Assembly (NCBI GenBank): GCA_021613335.1
Contig: JAJTWR010000159.1
Coordinates: 3,890,001-3,954,000, forward strand
Reading direction: 5' to 3'
Source: Whitmania pigra
Taxonomy: Eukaryota; Annelida; Clitellata; Hirudinida; Haemopidae
Length of the DNA: 64,000 bases
A program made the translations under genes and the position numbers. The stretch's first letter is position 1, and each line of letters begins with the position of its first letter. The notes beneath the pieces are model-generated. The model was not told the origin of the DNA. It saw nothing but the letters and a program-made list of their open reading frames with translations, and did no database searches. Positions 46,886 to 59,027 of the stretch are shown here, in pieces.

Positions 46886-47795
46886 TGTTGTAAACTTAGA
46901 TTTTTGGAAATTAATTAAGTTTATATTGCTAATATAATTAAATTTATACTTAATTATATTTGGCATCTTTTCCGGGCACGTGGGATCTATTTTTGCTACA
47001 GAAAAGCATTCTCGATAATCACCTGACAAACAACGAGAATCAAGACAACTTAGAAGCCCAAATAACCATTTGCATTTCCGAGTTTCCGAATTCGATTCAG
47101 CTGTGGATGTCATTGTAACTAAGGGTGGCGGTGAGGTACTCGGCGGTCGTGAGTACGTGGTTGATAAGATGGGATCAATGTCTGAGGAGTTCATTTGTGG
47201 AGTTCTCAGTCAGGGCGGGCTTTCTGGCCTTCGGAAGTCGTCGGAGATTCGAGGCGAGCATTTAGTGCTGTTGGTTGTTTTGCTGATCTTTTTCAGCAAG
47301 CGTTTTAGTAGAGATACGAGAAGAGGAAGGGCTTGCATTGAAACAATGGTGATGCATGGGCACCATGTTAGAGATTGTGTCCCGAGAGTAAAAATGAAGG
47401 TGGCACACATTCCCCAACTGGCGAAGTACCACGGGGAGCAGCAGTCTGTTCGGGACGAACAGATTTAAGGAGGGTGTAATGTTGTAAACTTAGATTTTTG
47501 GAAATTAATTAAGTTTATATTGCTAATATAATTAAATTTATACTTAATTATATTTGGCATCTTTTCCGGGCACGTGGGATCTATTTTTGCTACAGAAAAG
47601 CATTCTCGATAATCACCTGACAAACAACGAGAATCAAGACAACTTAGAAGCCCAAATAACCATTTGCATCCTTAAGTACCTCAATTCCTTAAACGCTTAA
47701 CTTCTATTATTCAGTTCCGTTAACTGAATACCTGCTCTAATAAACTTATTAGTTAACTTACTTATTAACTTACTTATAACCCCCGGGTTATTTCA
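46886..47795 (+). mobile_element. Internally deleted LTR retrotransposon
   Basis: The first 190 bp of an LTR (46886-47075) are repeated without a difference as the start of a complete 316-bp LTR (47480-47795, TGTTG...TTTCA). A 4-bp duplication, atat, flanks the outer ends (46882-46885 and 47796-47799). Directly before the 3' LTR is a purine-rich tract (ttaaggagggtg) like a Ty3-type polypurine tract. The 404 bp between hold only a 3' internal remnant with an open frame ending SVRDEQI; gag, protease, RT and integrase are gone. One deletion removed the end of the 5' LTR and most of the interior. Confidence 0.85.
47480..47795 (+). repeat. Complete 3' LTR
   Basis: Starts TG and ends CA, with aataaac in its last quarter. 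The first 190 bp equal 46886-47075 base for base. Confidence 0.85.
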
Positions 47796-47799
47796 ATAT

Positions 47800-49369
47800 T
47801 TTCCGATATCCAAAAAGTTTCAATTTTTAATGCTATCCATTAGGCCTTAAAAATATTGTGATTATTGTTCATTATTGATGTCTCGGGGAAACAGCTAATG
47901 ACGAGTCTCATAATTTCCTATTCTGCCATAAATTACTATTTTGTATTTTGTCGTAATTTCAATCGAAATTTTGTTGAATTGGAGGTAATTGAAAATAATT
48001 TCAAATAATTGCTGGCGTTCAGTACCACTTGATGCTCGAGACAATTCTTGTAAATAGATCAAATGAATCATGATAAGCAATCACCCCAGTTATTTAAATT
48101 TTATTAAAATAATTATGTTCAGAATTATGTTAAGAAAAGTACTAGATTAAACGATACAACTGATGACATAGAAACAGTTTTTGTTCGATCTGTGTCTCCC
48201 TGATTTGATTTGACCGGCAAATGGTTAAGGCTTTTGGTATATTTATAAACCATTAATTAAGATATTGTTTATTTCAACGTATTTTATCAAATACTAAAAA
48301 AATATATTTGTAATTTTAAACTAATGGGAGTTGGGTTGGTGTTATTGTTAGGCCAGTTAATGGTGATGGTGAGCTATTGGTGAGGTAATTGCTCATGTCA
48401 TGCTGCATTAGCATGGAGCCATTGAAGGATGACTGAGATTCTGTATGTTTGCAGGAACTTATTTTTACAGGCCAACAAATCATACATGCATTTATTATCT
48501 ACAAATTGAAATTGACCTCTAAAAGCCCTTTAATTAGCAAATTGATTCTTCAGTGTTCAATAATTTCATTAAATAATTTCAGGATAAAACGATGACAGAG
48601 CTTCATTAAAAGTATTTCTTCATCAAATGCAACAAATTGAACAATTTTATTGGACCTCAACTAATGAATTCTATTTCTATCAGTGGATGAATGGATGGGT
48701 GGATGAAATGGATGGGTGAATGAATGGATGGATGGATGAATGGATGGGTGGATGAATAGATGGGTGGATGAATGGATGGATGGATGAATGGATGGATGAA
48801 TGGGTGGATGAATGAATGGGTGGATGAATGGATGGGTGGATGAATGGATGGGTGGATGAATGGATGGGTGGATGAATGGATGGGTGGATGAATAGGTAAA
48901 TAAACGGACATATGGATCACTGCCTAGATAAACACACGGATGGACGGATGAACGAATGTATCAACCAATAGCACGCACGCAATGTGCAACAATCTCTATA
49001 AAAAGTCCACTTGCTTTCTCACTGAAGATGAAAGTTTGAAAACATTTCACTTCAACGTTTAAACTTTCTTAAAAAAACGTTTAAATTAATGATTTAATAG
49101 TAAAACGATTTTTTTTATTATTTTTGAACATATTTTCAAAAATCAAGTTATAACCAGGGATGTAATTATTAAAACAAGAAACGAGTGAAGCCACTGAAGG
49201 TAGGATTTGCAATTTCATCATCCTGTGATTGCATTCAGCAGGAATTCCATTAATTTTCATTCCACTAAAAGCAACACGATGATGAAATAGTGATCTAGCA
49301 ACTAATTATTGAATAAGCATTGCTCCATTGCTCGAGAGAGATAAATATTCTTTCGCCGAGACTTAAAAA
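47800..49369. other. No gene seen; tetranucleotide satellite
   Basis: AT-rich. A (GGAT/GAAT)n satellite fills 48683-48893. The last 350 bp before the ORF at 49370 could be its promoter/5' UTR, but no clear element was recognised. Confidence 0.5.
48683..48893. repeat. (GGAT)n/(GAAT)n tetranucleotide satellite
   Basis: Units of ggatgggtggatgaat form a higher-order 12-16 bp pattern. Both-strand open frames here (IHPS-type) are repeat artefacts. Confidence 0.92.
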
Positions 49370-51346
49370 ATGCTAAAAAGACTGAAATTCTGGGAGGTTA
49401 AAAACAATTCCGGATGTGGTGCCGTATCCATGACAACGAACAGGATTGCTCCCGAGTCGAACTGCTCGGATTCTGAATTCCAGGCAAATAAAAGGAAGGG
49501 GAAGTCGAGGAATTTGGTGCGAAAGATTTTCTCAAAAAAATCTCCAAAGAATCTTCAATCTCGATTGTCAAGTTCAGGATCGGAAGAAATCAGTTTGCCG
49601 CCTTCGAAGAAACACGTCTGCTGCCCTCACGAGGTGGACAAAGTCTGTCGACAAAGTACAAATCCCGAATCGACGAACATTGCATCGAGTTCCTCGTCCA
49701 CAAACACTCTCGACTTGACGGACGATCAGAAGCTGCATTGGGTTTCTGCCGATGAGGCGATATTCGTCAGGGATTGCCACTCTAAAGGCTGTTGGCTGGA
49801 ATCCAGGAATGGCTTCTCCAATGAGGAGGAACAAACGGGAATTCTGAAGAGTCACTGCCCCCGATGTTGTGACCTGAAGACAGGAAAGGAGAATCAACTG
49901 CTCAGGAAGAGCGTAAAGTTTGAAGGACTTCATGGAAAAGAAGGAATTCCAGGTTCTGACCTTCGCCCGGTGACGTCACGTCTCGTCGAGCCTCTCAACG
50001 TCGAAGTGGAGCGCAAGAATTTCTGGAAGAATCCACTCGAAAACTGCTCGCTTGTGAAGTTCAGAAGAAACAAAAACGACAACAAAAGCAACAACAACAG
50101 CAGCAACAGCAACAACAGTGGCTACAACTCCAACAGTAAAAACAACAACAACAAGGCTTTATTGAACGCCATGAGGACTTGTCACTTGAACGAGAAGGAT
50201 TTGTCGACGTTTCCGGTTGGCAGGTGCGCAGGTCGGGCTTTTAAGGGCGACGATGTTTGTCTTGAGTTGCAGATGTCGCTGAACATCAACGTCAACAAGG
50301 CGAGGAAGGAGATTTCAAGATCATCTCACTCCACGAGGGATCTCCAGAAGGGTTTGAATCAAACGGACAACAGCACAACAACACGCAAGGGGCAGGCGGC
50401 GATCGAGGAGGCGTCAAAAGACGAGTCTCTGATGAAGAACATGCCGACCGGTTCGGCGCTTGGAGCTTTAAATCAGGAAGTCTTCGCTGAGAGACTCTGC
50501 GTCAACTGTCAGAAGAAAGTTGCACTGAAGTCCAACGAATTCAATCGCGATTGTCCGATGACGACGACAACAACAGGAGCAGCAGCAGCGCTTAAAACAA
50601 CGACCAGCAACAACAACAACAACAACACTCCATCGTCCAGTTGCTATAAAACACTTCCATCCAAAAATGTCAACTTCTCGTTTCCAGTTTTTTACGAAAA
50701 CCAAACGACTGTCGACGATTTCGTTGTTGTTGGAAAAACTCCCGAGAAACCGAAGGAAAGTCAGATGTCGACAGCAGAAGATCTGTCGAACAGATTTGAC
50801 ATCAAACCACTCAAGTCCAGTCTCAGTGAATCCGCTCACCTCGATGATGCGAAAATTAAAGATTTCGTTTCTCGGATCGACAATGCTTTGTATCATTCCG
50901 CTATCGAAAATGTTTTGTATCACTCCGCTATCGGCGAAGGTGGACGATCGTCCCTGGAAATTGTCGGCAAGGAAGAACCGAAGCCAAGAAACGAAAGATC
51001 TTTGAAGGAATGTTTGATATCCGATGCCGCGCATGCGCAGTGCAAATGTTTACATTTCGTGGCCTACGACAACAAACTCTATCAGGCAACTTCAAAAGAT
51101 GACTCAGCGCCAATCCAGCTGGGTCCTGCAAACTCCTACAAGTGCATTTGCCACACGGAAACGAGGAAATATGCAACCTGTGGAAGGACCCAGGTCCGTG
51201 TTCGTTCCATTTCCTCTCCACCTGCAACGACACCTGGATTGATGACTTCCTGTCTCAAGAAGAAGGAAACTGCGAACTGTCAGCTTCAATCATCGTTGAT
51301 TGAAACCAACCACCAATCAATCGAATCCGGTAATATTTTTCTTTAA
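49370..51346 (+). CDS. Large low-complexity ORF, possible 5' exon of the SOCS-like gene
   Basis: 658 codons from ATG at 49370, the longest non-transposon frame on the plus strand. MLKRLKFWEVKNN, then a basic SRNLVRKIFSKKSPKNLQSR segment, Cys clusters (CCPHEVDKVC, HCPRCCDL, CVNCQKK, CKC, CIC), Asn-rich and Thr-rich runs, no fold I can name. A strong donor tccg|gtaata at 51329/51330 suggests it is an exon ending in phase 1 (1960 coding nt). SOCS6/7 proteins have a long, disordered N-terminus encoded largely in one exon upstream of the SH2 domain, and a SOCS SH2 exon lies 10 kb downstream on the same strand, so linkage is plausible. However that SH2 exon starts in phase 0, so at least one further exon is needed. 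A 27-bp tandem duplication (ALYHSAIEN / VLYHSAIGE) is at 50881-50934. Confidence 0.65.
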   Translation: MLKRLKFWEVKNNSGCGAVSMTTNRIAPESNCSDSEFQANKRKGKSRNLVRKIFSKKSPKNLQSRLSSSGSEEISLPPSKKHVCCPHEVDKVCRQSTNPESTNIASSSSSTNTLDLTDDQKLHWVSADEAIFVRDCHSKGCWLESRNGFSNEEEQTGILKSHCPRCCDLKTGKENQLLRKSVKFEGLHGKEGIPGSDLRPVTSRLVEPLNVEVERKNFWKNPLENCSLVKFRRNKNDNKSNNNSSNSNNSGYNSNSKNNNNKALLNAMRTCHLNEKDLSTFPVGRCAGRAFKGDDVCLELQMSLNINVNKARKEISRSSHSTRDLQKGLNQTDNSTTTRKGQAAIEEASKDESLMKNMPTGSALGALNQEVFAERLCVNCQKKVALKSNEFNRDCPMTTTTTGAAAALKTTTSNNNNNNTPSSSCYKTLPSKNVNFSFPVFYENQTTVDDFVVVGKTPEKPKESQMSTAEDLSNRFDIKPLKSSLSESAHLDDAKIKDFVSRIDNALYHSAIENVLYHSAIGEGGRSSLEIVGKEEPKPRNERSLKECLISDAAHAQCKCLHFVAYDNKLYQATSKDDSAPIQLGPANSYKCICHTETRKYATCGRTQVRVRSISSPPATTPGLMTSCLKKKETANCQLQSSLIETNHQSIESGNIFL

Positions 51347-52161
51347 TTCTGTAATTGTGGATGTTGTTGCAAAATGTGGAAAAAATCATTTAGAAAGTCC
51401 CTCTGGATCTGAGGATTCCTAATGTGCCACAAACGCGTGATTCATGCTAGTGATGATGATGATCTTGATGATGACATCATTAAGCAAACGATGCTAGCAC
51501 ATTTACTGCTGCAACAGCTGCTTGATTGGAAGAGTTGGAAACACGCATCCACTTTAAAGTGGACCCAATTCATAGTTTACGTCGAAGTTTATGATTCCTC
51601 CACTGGTTGGAAGAAGAAAGAAAATTCGCAACAAAAAATAAAAATAAATATAAACATAAATAAAAACTCTCGAGATAAAATAAGAATTTATGCCGGGAAT
51701 AAAATTGTATTTTTGTAAGAAAAAGTCTTTAAGCATCCATTTTGAAATAACAATGAAAATGCGAAGACAGCATCCTGTTTAAAAATTTAATAATGAATCT
51801 TCACAAACGTTTGAAAAAAGTTGCTATTTTTTATTTCTTAAATCGGACATTTTTCGATGAATAATTCGCATCTCCAATAAAAATCATTTCATAATTCGGA
51901 ATAAAAATCAAAATATACGATGGAATTATTCCAAAATATTTAAAAAGTCAGTTTTTTGTCTTCGCCTGTATGGATATCCCTAATGATGCTGGAGACAGGA
52001 GTTAATGTTCGGCCATGCACCTTCATTAATCAATTTCCACGTTCCTTCCATCCGCTCACCTTCCATTATCATTCCATCTGTCTTCGTTCCTTCTTTTAAA
52101 CATTTCCTGATAAAACTCCACTTCTCCAACCAACTTGAGATCGATTCCAAGCCATTCATTT

Positions 52162-52278
52162 TGTTATTCATTCATTCATTCATTCATTCATTCATTCATT
52201 CATTCATTCATTCATTCATTCATTCATTCATTTATTTATTCATTTATTTATTCATTCATTCATTCATTTATTTATTTA
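52162..52278. repeat. (CATT)n tetranucleotide satellite
   Basis: Perfect cattcatt run followed by mixed cattTATTT units. Confidence 0.92.
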
Positions 52279-52544
52279 TTCATTCATTCACTCAGTTTGG
52301 AATTCATTCAACTCTTCCATCCATCGATTGCATGTTCACCTCATTGATCCGGTCACGTGATCCATGGCTTTCCATGGAGAGAATCAACTTCGACTCCTTT
52401 GTTCTTCCCAACAACAGCAACCAGGAATGTGACGTCACAACACAACATTTGTTGCCATGACGACCAAGATCGTTATGCTTAGTAAATGACGCCGCAGATG
52501 ACGAAATGATGATGGTTATGATGATGGTGGTGATGATGATGATA

Positions 52545-52576
<32 letters not shown>

Positions 52577-54336
52577 GATGATGATGATGATAATGATGAT
52601 GTGAAAAATAAGTGCGACAATGTTGGTGACAAAGTAGATATTCTTGCCATCAGCGGCCTGTAAATTATGCAGTATTTTGATATTGGATAGCATAAGAAGA
52701 GGAAGACGAAGACGATGGTGATGGCGATGATGATGATGTTTTTGTTGTTGTTGTTGAGGATGATGAAGGTGATGATGAATACGATGACGACGACGACGAC
52801 ATTGACGATGACGATGATGATGACAATGATGATGATTATTATTATGGTCACATCGATGAAGTGACGTAACAAATATTGAATTATTTGCCGATCCCAAAAA
52901 CTCCTGCCTGCCGATAAGAGCAGACGACGTCAGAAATGTGACCTCCGCGAAAGTTTAAACCCCCATCCAATCGCATGACTTCTCATTTCCCCTGAGGTAC
53001 TTTCCAAGATGAGGATTATGACGACGATGACAACGATGAGGATGACGATGATGAGGATGACGATGATGATGGCGATGACGACGATGAGGATGATGAGGGT
53101 TATGATGATCATGACGACGACGACGAAGAAAAAGAACCTACGATGGTCTAGAAAGAGGATCAACGTCATCTGAACGTTTGCATTTTTTTTTGTTGGCGCA
53201 TCCGAGGTGTGATTAGTCGCGCGACGACGTAGGGTGGAAAGAAAGCAGCAAGGGTGGCCAGGGTCGACCCCCCCATATTTATACCGATGCGCACGTCCGC
53301 TCTATCGCTCCTTACCATCAAGCGGCCATGCTTTACACTGGCCACGTGCTCTGATCGACACGTGACCGGAAATGAGAAAACAGCGGAGGAATTACGGCCA
53401 AGGAGCGTGTATTCCAATGAAAACAGATCGTTTCTCGGGATTTCAATGAGAGTCGCTGATGGCGCTAATTTATGAGGGCAGTTCTTCATCATCATCGTCC
53501 TCGTCGTCGTCATCGTCTTGGTCGCCGTCAACATTCCACCTGGGTCTAGTTTAAAGCCCCACTGGACGTAAAAGACAAATGACGGTTCCACTTGGAAAGC
53601 ATTCCAGGAACTCGCATCCCTTGTTGCTCGTCCGTTTTTGAACTCCGCCACCTTTCCACCTCCGCCGTAATTTGTCGAATACTTTTTTCCATCCATTTAC
53701 TTTCCTGTCTTTTTGTGTCTTTTGTGAAATATTGAGTTTGACATTTTAATTTTGAATTTAACAAGAATTATTCTCAATGTGATCGATAAGGCCGTGAAAT
53801 AAATCATTAATAAACTATTGGTTGTTCTGTTGTGTCGTTGTTATGATAAATAATCAATAGATTATTTATATTTTCTTCAGGTATATTGATGGAGAATTAA
53901 CGAATGCAGATAGTTGTTGTGGTTCAACAGTTGTGAGGTTCGAATGATGGATCGTGGAGGAGTAATTTTTATGCTGAGGTGATGTTGTATGACCTTCACA
54001 TTTGATAACACAACAGCACAACAACACAACAACACAACAACAGACATACTACAAAGGCTATAACGATATTAACAAATATATAATTGTGAATAGCTACGAA
54101 ATGAATGATGGGGTCATACTCAGTACGAACTCATAAATACGGAGAAGTAACAAGCATACAACAATACAACATCACAACAACTCAACAACATCACAACTAC
54201 ACACCAATACAACAACACAACAACACATCACCAGCATCACATCACAACAACACTTCAACACAGAAACATACCAACAAAATAACGGCAGAACAACAACACG
54301 GAATGAAAATGGAGTTGTAGTTGTGACATAGAGAGG

Positions 54337-54614
54337 CATTATATTATATTGCATTACATCGCATTGCATCGCATTGCATCGCATTACATTACATTACATT
54401 ACATCACGTCACGTCACGTCACGTCACGTCACGTCACATCACATCACATCACATCACATCACATCACATCACATCACATCACATCACATTACATTACATT
54501 ACATTACATTACATTACATTACATTATATTATATTATATTATATTATATTATATTATATTATATTATATTATATTATATCATATTATATTATATTATATT
54601 ATATTATATTATCA
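54337..54614. repeat. Block-structured pentanucleotide satellite
   Basis: Successive homogeneous blocks of one 5-bp unit with point variants: gcatc, acatt, acgtc, acatc, acatt, atatt. Reading frames through it are not genes. Confidence 0.93.
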
Positions 54615-55165
54615 TAGGCGAAGTTCATACGAGAATTTTTAAACGTTGTCATGACGTCATTCGAATTAACATAATTCATGCAAATTGAATTCGCTCTCAG
54701 CATTAAGAGCGCTTAAGTGGGGCCAAATGTGATTGAATTAATCGCAATTTGTGTGAATATTATAAATTATTAATAATATTGTGTTTTATTAATAACTAAT
54801 ATGTTTTTATTTTATCAATTTTAATATTCACTTAAATTATAATAATCATTTTTGAATAATATTAATCGTTGTTTAATAAATTAGGAATCATGAATTTAAA
54901 AAAACGTGGTAGATAATTGATGCCAGTTAATTGTTATATTTAATGAGTTAATTATAAAACAATGGCGAAACAACAGAAACTAGAAAATGACCAATATCTT
55001 GTATCACTTACAAAATTAATTAATTAATTAATTATTAATGAGGAGCAGAAAATAACCTTATAAAAGGTCCGAAACATCCACGTAGATCGAAATGATCATC
55101 AATTTAAAGTTTTTGCATGAATTAAACATAATGATGAACATTTATTTTCTTCAAATAATGCAAAT

Positions 55166-55261
55166 GAATTATTATTATTATTATTATTATTATTGTTATT
55201 GTTATTATTATTATTATTATTTTTATTATTGTTATTATTATTATTATTATTATTTTTATTA

Positions 55262-55308
<47 letters not shown>

Positions 55309-55336
55309 TATTATTATTATTATATTATTATTATTC

Positions 55337-55372
<36 letters not shown>

Positions 55373-55381
55373 TTATTGTTA

Positions 55382-55480
<99 letters not shown>

Positions 55481-55538
55481 TATTATTATTCTTATTATTA
55501 TTATTATTATTATTATTCTATTATTATTATTATTATTC

Positions 55539-55580
<42 letters not shown>

Positions 55581-55591
55581 TATTATTATTA

Positions 55592-55653
<62 letters not shown>

Positions 55654-55667
55654 TATTATTATTATTA

Positions 55668-55706
<39 letters not shown>
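55166..55706. repeat. (TTA)n microsatellite, about 540 bp
   Basis: One of the longest trinucleotide tracts of the window, with scattered C/G interruptions and one-base slips. Confidence 0.95.
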
Positions 55707-55707
<1 letters not shown>

Positions 55708-56015
55708 TCAATTGATTTTATTGACATTTTTATTCAAAATTTAAATTCTTAAAAAAAACAACTTTTATTTGAATTTTAGAATTTCATTTGTCTCTTTTCA
55801 TTTATCATGAATTGTCATAGATGTTTAGGACTTTACTTTAGAGATTTTTTTCAATTTTATATAATTTAAAGAAATTGATCATTTTACAAAATAAGTTTAT
55901 AAAAGGATTTAAAATAATTTATGTAATAAAAGGGCAAAACAAAAACGTCACTAAATAAACTTTTTTTGTTAAACATTAACTGAACTATCAACTACAACAT
56001 TTTAGTTGTAAGTCT

Positions 56016-56318
56016 TTGAGTTACGAGGATAGGTTTCAATCATTGTCCTATCGAAGAATTAGAGCCGATATGATTAGGACGTACCAGATTTTAAGTGGAT
56101 GCTTCGGTAACTTCAGTTGTTCAGTACTGACGCCATGTTCAGACCAAAGAACCAGAGGTCACTCCAGGAAGCTTGTCACTGGCATAAGCCATAGGGACTG
56201 CAGGAAGCATTTTTTTCCAACAGAGTGTTGAATTATTGGAATAATCTTCTAGAAAAAGTTGTCAACTCTCCTGATGTAGCCAATTTCAGAATACTGGTAG
56301 ACAAATTTTTTTGACAAA
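56016..56318 (+). mobile_element. Degenerate CR1-like LINE ORF2 C-terminal relic
   Basis: Translation SLSYRRIRADMIRTYQIL, then RTRGHSRKLVTGISHRDCRK, a frameshift in a T-run near 56212, then NRVLNYWNNLLEKVVNSPDV and DKFF-stop. It matches in order the C-terminus of ORF2 at 4605-7400 (RRKRADLILLFKLL, KTRGHERKLMTRLAHKDCRK, NRVVQEWNSLP). Diverged and broken. Confidence 0.88.
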
Positions 56319-57853
56319 GGAAATACGAGTCCTAATTAAGATTGATTGTGTGAAAGAAAATTAGAGCTGGACATAATATTGCCGCAGACCAGTTTATTCA
56401 GACAAAATCGGCATCTTGCACTGAAATTCTTGCTATCTTGATGGCCGTCTTTTAGCAAGTTTTCACTATCGCACTATTCATTTTAGTACTTGTTGACCAC
56501 CAACACGCCGCAATCCAAAAGAGAGGCAAACCATAGAAAAATAAGAAAGTATAATTTTAAACATTTTAAAATGTTAGTAACTAAACTTTTTAAATTAAAC
56601 TTTTTAGTTAGTAAATAAAAAAATTAGTTAAACTATCACTTTAACTAAACCTCTTTGATTTATTTAAACTTTTCTTGTAACCAAAAGAAAAAGTTAAAGT
56701 ATTAGTTAGTAACTTTTTAGTTAACGTTTGCTTACCACTGGTCGCGTTATATATTATATAATATATCATAAAATATCATAAAATATCATGAAATGTCATG
56801 ACTTGCCATTCATTGTCTTAGATGTTGTTTTGCTGCTGAAATCTTGAGGGTTCTTTAAAATCCAACAAAGTCTCATTAAAACATTAAAAGCTCACTTCGA
56901 AAGAAGTGTAATAAATATAATTGATCTTCCAATTTTTATTCCCGAAGAAGTTATTTGTTGCAATATTTTTTAACAAATTCATTTGTGTTGACAATCAGCT
57001 GGAGGCGGAAAAGATTTATTTCTCCCTGTGAATCAATCCTGACAATTAATTGCAGCCTTTTAGTGGAATTGATGCCAGACAAAAAAAAGTTATTTTCGAT
57101 ATTTACTACAAAAGTCATACAAATAATTATTTCATTAATTGTCATAGATAATGTACGGAAGTATTTCACTAATTGTCTCTTCGTTAACAAATCACCAGAA
57201 TATGAAAATATAATTAATTAATTATTTTCTGTCTACCGACTACTACATTTATTAATCAAATCAATTATTAATCAAAATCAAGTATATAATAATTATAATT
57301 AGGTAATTATGATAATTTATATAATTATGTAATTATGATTCACAACACTTGGATTGGTGCTTGTAACATTTCCTGTCCTCAATGTTTACAAAACTTCTGC
57401 GACCACTCCCGCCTAAATATTCCTTCCACGATTTTCAAACAATCCACGTTCATCCTTCAATAAAGCTAGTTTTTCCGTTCAATTTATTTCAATGATTTTC
57501 AAATGACAAAAAGATCTCATCATTATAACAGAATACACTAACAAGTTAGGCCTAATATAAGTCAATAAAAAAAAACTAATAGTATAATGTTACGTGTTAT
57601 TAAATATTGTTATTGGCCAATAACTATAATATTAATTGATTAATTAATTAATTATACCAATAATACTTATTGTTTTTTTCACTTACTTAAATAACTTCAT
57701 TTAAACCAAAAATGAATTTCCAGGAAATATTCTAAATATATTCTAAAATCCAACGTGGAGGTCTGAATAAAATTAATATTGCTGATGTCTCAAATTGAGT
57801 CCTGAAATTGGAAGCTCATTCGAGTGGATGGCTGGATGGATGGATTCATGAAT

Positions 57854-58468
57854 AGATGGATGGATGGATGGATGGATGGATGGATGGATGGATGGATGGA
57901 TGGATGGATGGATGGATGGATGGATGGATGGATGGATGGATGGATGGATGGATGGATGGATGGATGGATGGATGGATGGATGGATGGATGGATGGATGGA
58001 TGGATGGATGGATGGATGGATGGATGGATGGATGGATGGATGGATGGATGGATGGATGGATGGATGGATGGATGGATGGATGGATGGATGGATGGATGGA
58101 TGGATGGATGGATGGATGGATGGATGGATGGATGGATGGATGGATGGATGGATGGATGGATGGATGGATGGATGGATGGATGATGGATGGATGGATGGAT
58201 GGATGGATGGATGGATGGATGGATGGATGGATGGATGGATGGATGGATGGATGGATGGATGGATGGATGGATGGATGGATGGATGGACGGACGGACGGAC
58301 GGACGGACGGACGGACGGACGGACGGACGGACGGATGGATGGATGGATGGATGGATGGATGGATGGATGGATGGATGGATGGATGGATGGATGGATGGAT
58401 GGATGGATGGACGGACGGACGGACGGATGGATGGCTGTATGGATGGATGGATGGATGGATGGATGGAT
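57854..58468. repeat. (GGAT)n satellite with GGAC blocks, about 615 bp
   Basis: Nearly perfect ggat units, one 3-bp slip near 58181, and blocks of ggac at about 58286-58334 and 58410-58426. Because the unit is 4 bp all three forward frames read the same Met-Asp-Gly-Trp repeat, so no frame here is evidence of a gene. Confidence 0.97.
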
Positions 58469-58884
58469 TCATCAGTAGATGGATGTCTTGGCGGACAATT
58501 AAAATGATATGTATTTAACTGTAAATCATTTCACTTTTAAAATTGTAATTTATCGAAACTCGCAGTCCTGTAACTCGAACAGTAACTTCAACAAAATTAA
58601 TGAAATAATAATTTTGATAATATTAATCACCATAATCATTATCATCATCGTTACCAAGGTCATCATCATCATCAACATCATCATCGCAATCTCCTATTAT
58701 CTCCCAGCGAAGTCTTGAAGTTCTTGAGTGTCTTTGTCTGATTAAAAGCCCGGGAAGAAGTTTTGAGCATGCGTGGTGAGAATTTATGAGATCCATCCAT
58801 TTCTTTCATTTCTAAAAATCCATTCAACCATTCATAAATCCGACCATCCTTTACTGATCCATCCATACAATCACTCAACCATCC

Positions 58885-59027
58885 ATCCACCCATTCATAT
58901 ATTCATATATTCATCCATCCATCCATCCATTCATTCATCCATCCATTCATCCATTCATCCATCCATCCATCCATCCATCCATTCATTCATCCATCCATCC
59001 ATCCATTCATCCATCCATTCATCCATC
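58885..59027. repeat. (ATCC)n/(ATTC)n satellite
   Basis: Complementary in type to 57854-58468, in the opposite orientation about 420 bp away. Confidence 0.9.

Larger units (their letters stand above)
51347..57800. other. Satellite-rich stretch, no supported exon
   Basis: Contains (CATT)n, (GAT)n near 52500-52600 and 52720-52830, (GAC/GAT)n near 53010-53130, the pentanucleotide array at 54337-54614, (TTA)n at 55166-55706 and a LINE relic at 56016. A 176-codon minus-strand frame at 53166-53696 sits in a somewhat GC-richer patch but shows no domain. If 49370-51329 joins the SH2 exon this is largely one intron. Confidence 0.5.

Noticed and set aside
55092..55744. Poly-Leu/Tyr/Ile open frames over (TTA)n, also at 12957-13307, 19662-19997, 26322-26853 and 60565-60876
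   Set aside because: Direct translation of trinucleotide microsatellites; every frame and strand is open.
57824..58518. Very long open frames of repeating Met-Asp-Gly-Trp (and Ile-His-Pro-Ser on the other strand)
   Set aside because: A 4-bp unit without stop codons is open in all frames; there is no coding asymmetry, no unique sequence and no splice context.
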